A stretch of DNA of 64,000 nt from Flammeovirgaceae bacterium SG7u.111 (lineage in GTDB: Bacteria; Bacteroidota; Bacteroidia; Cytophagales; Flammeovirgaceae). A program made the translations under genes and the position numbers. Positions within the stretch are counted from its first letter, which is position 1. Every line of letters starts with the position of its first letter. Where the stretch lies: contig CP139021.1 in the NCBI GenBank assembly GCA_034044135.1, forward strand, positions 5,285,635-5,349,634, read 5' to 3'. Positions 63,405 to 64,000 of this stretch are shown one piece after another. The notes beneath the pieces were generated by a model, which was given only the letters and a program-made list of their open reading frames with translations, ran no database searches and was not told the origin of the DNA.

Positions 63405-64000
63405 TTACTCTTGCTTATACTTTCCTATAATAGCCTTGAATTCTTCATCCTCCAAAAAGCTTGACCAATCTTCGTCATTAAGTACAAAGTCGGTTTTTAT
63501 ATCTTTGTTTTTAAGACTTAGGTTTAAATAGTGAAAAGCCTCTTTTTTTTCATCTAATAAAGCAAGACCACAAGAAAGGTTGTAGCAGCTACCTCCCAAT
63601 TCCAAGGATTTTTTGCCTTTTTCAATAGCCTTTTGAATTAAACTTCTCGCACTTTTCCTTTTTGTAATATTGGCTAATTTTAGTAAAAACGTTGCCCAAA
63701 TTTCAAATAGTTCAGGTAAGTCTGGCTTAATAGCTACTCCTTTTTCAAACTGACCAGATAACACTTGTTGATAATAACTTTCAAGTTCTTCTTCAGTTTT
63801 AACTTTAGCTAACTTAGCTAATAATACTGCTAAGTTATGGTATGCCATATAAAACTCAGGACATATTTCTGTAACTCTTTTAAGCTTTTCAAATGCTTGT
63901 GAGTAAAGTTTTTCAGCATTATCTGCATTTTTTGAATCAGCATATGTACTTAAATAACTCCCCCAGTTGTAATAAGCCAAGTGATGGTTTTGATTGATAC
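63405..64000 (-). CDS. TPR-repeat protein (partial, runs off the window)
   Basis: The frame is open to the end of the window, so the N-terminus is missing. Visible repeats: HLAYYNWGSYLSTYADSKNADNAEKLYSQAFEKLKRVTEICPEFYMAYHNLAVLLAKLA, then LFEIWATFLLKLANITKRKSARSLIQKAIEKGKKSLELGGSCYNLSCGLALL. It ends LEDEEFKAIIGKYKQE, a standard TPR-protein finish. The rest of the gene lies beyond 64000. Confidence 0.8.
   Translation of the reverse strand, partial: INQNHHLAYYNWGSYLSTYADSKNADNAEKLYSQAFEKLKRVTEICPEFYMAYHNLAVLLAKLAKVKTEEELESYYQQVLSGQFEKGVAIKPDLPELFEIWATFLLKLANITKRKSARSLIQKAIEKGKKSLELGGSCYNLSCGLALLDEKKEAFHYLNLSLKNKDIKTDFVLNDEDWSSFLEDEEFKAIIGKYKQE

Overview
The window looks like a chromosomal segment of a free-living, probably marine Bacteroidota of the Cytophagales type. 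The support is gene content: type IX secretion (T9SS) components and cargo (a PorP/SprF-family protein, a T9SS plug protein, three proteins with T9SS C-terminal sorting domains), a PorT-like beta-barrel, DUF4212/Na+-symporter pairs, DUF1080, DUF3667 and WG-repeat proteins. Intergenic DNA is AT-rich and Shine-Dalgarno sequences are weak, which also fits. The genus cannot be fixed from the sequence alone. No rRNA, tRNA, CRISPR array or prophage was seen.

Layout. 0-10 kb: a divergent macro-domain protein, an AI-2E-family permease, a lone LolD-type ATPase with a small lipoprotein, a large GAF protein, then a stress block of Hsp20 (behind a sigma-54-like promoter) and an HtrA/DegP protease. 10-20 kb: a DinB-like gene broken by one stop codon, Nudix and WG-repeat genes that overlap, outer-membrane proteins, DUF445, SRPBCC, a POT peptide transporter and a minimal T9SS sorting-domain protein. 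20-28 kb: FKBP isomerase, DgkA, pirin, and a divergent pair of exported peroxide enzymes (a lipoprotein KatG and a vanadium haloperoxidase-like lipoprotein), then the T9SS plug protein.

28-34 kb is the most mobile part. An IS110-family element carries its transposase in two frames joined at a GGGAAAG slippery heptamer. Beyond it, four minus-strand genes (two unknown small proteins, a membrane class III cyclase, an unknown membrane protein) are separated by two-box imperfect palindromes. The stop codons lie in or next to these palindromes, as in integron cassettes, but no integrase is present. A 21-base stretch of the same kind recurs 10.9 kb away, upstream of a three-gene block (WYL regulator, alpha/beta hydrolase, YdeI-like).

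34-42 kb holds two paralogous T9SS surface proteins that share an 82-bp identical block in their sorting domains, then a BlaI/M56 sensor pair. 45-51 kb holds two sodium/solute symporters, one with its DUF4212 small subunit and the other preceded by an unrecognised 49-residue membrane protein. 51-64 kb is catabolic and metabolic: sulfatase, DUF1080 protein, lactonase-fold protein, DUF3667 protein, an Nramp relative lacking the usual metal-binding motifs, an orphan UPF0175 protein, a CocE/NonD hydrolase and TPR proteins.

Structured palindromic elements without coding capacity occur at about 14.7, 42.4, 45.1, 48.0, 54.2 and 58.7 kb. Two of them share a three-hairpin order. All functional statements are homology judgements made by eye; no search was run.
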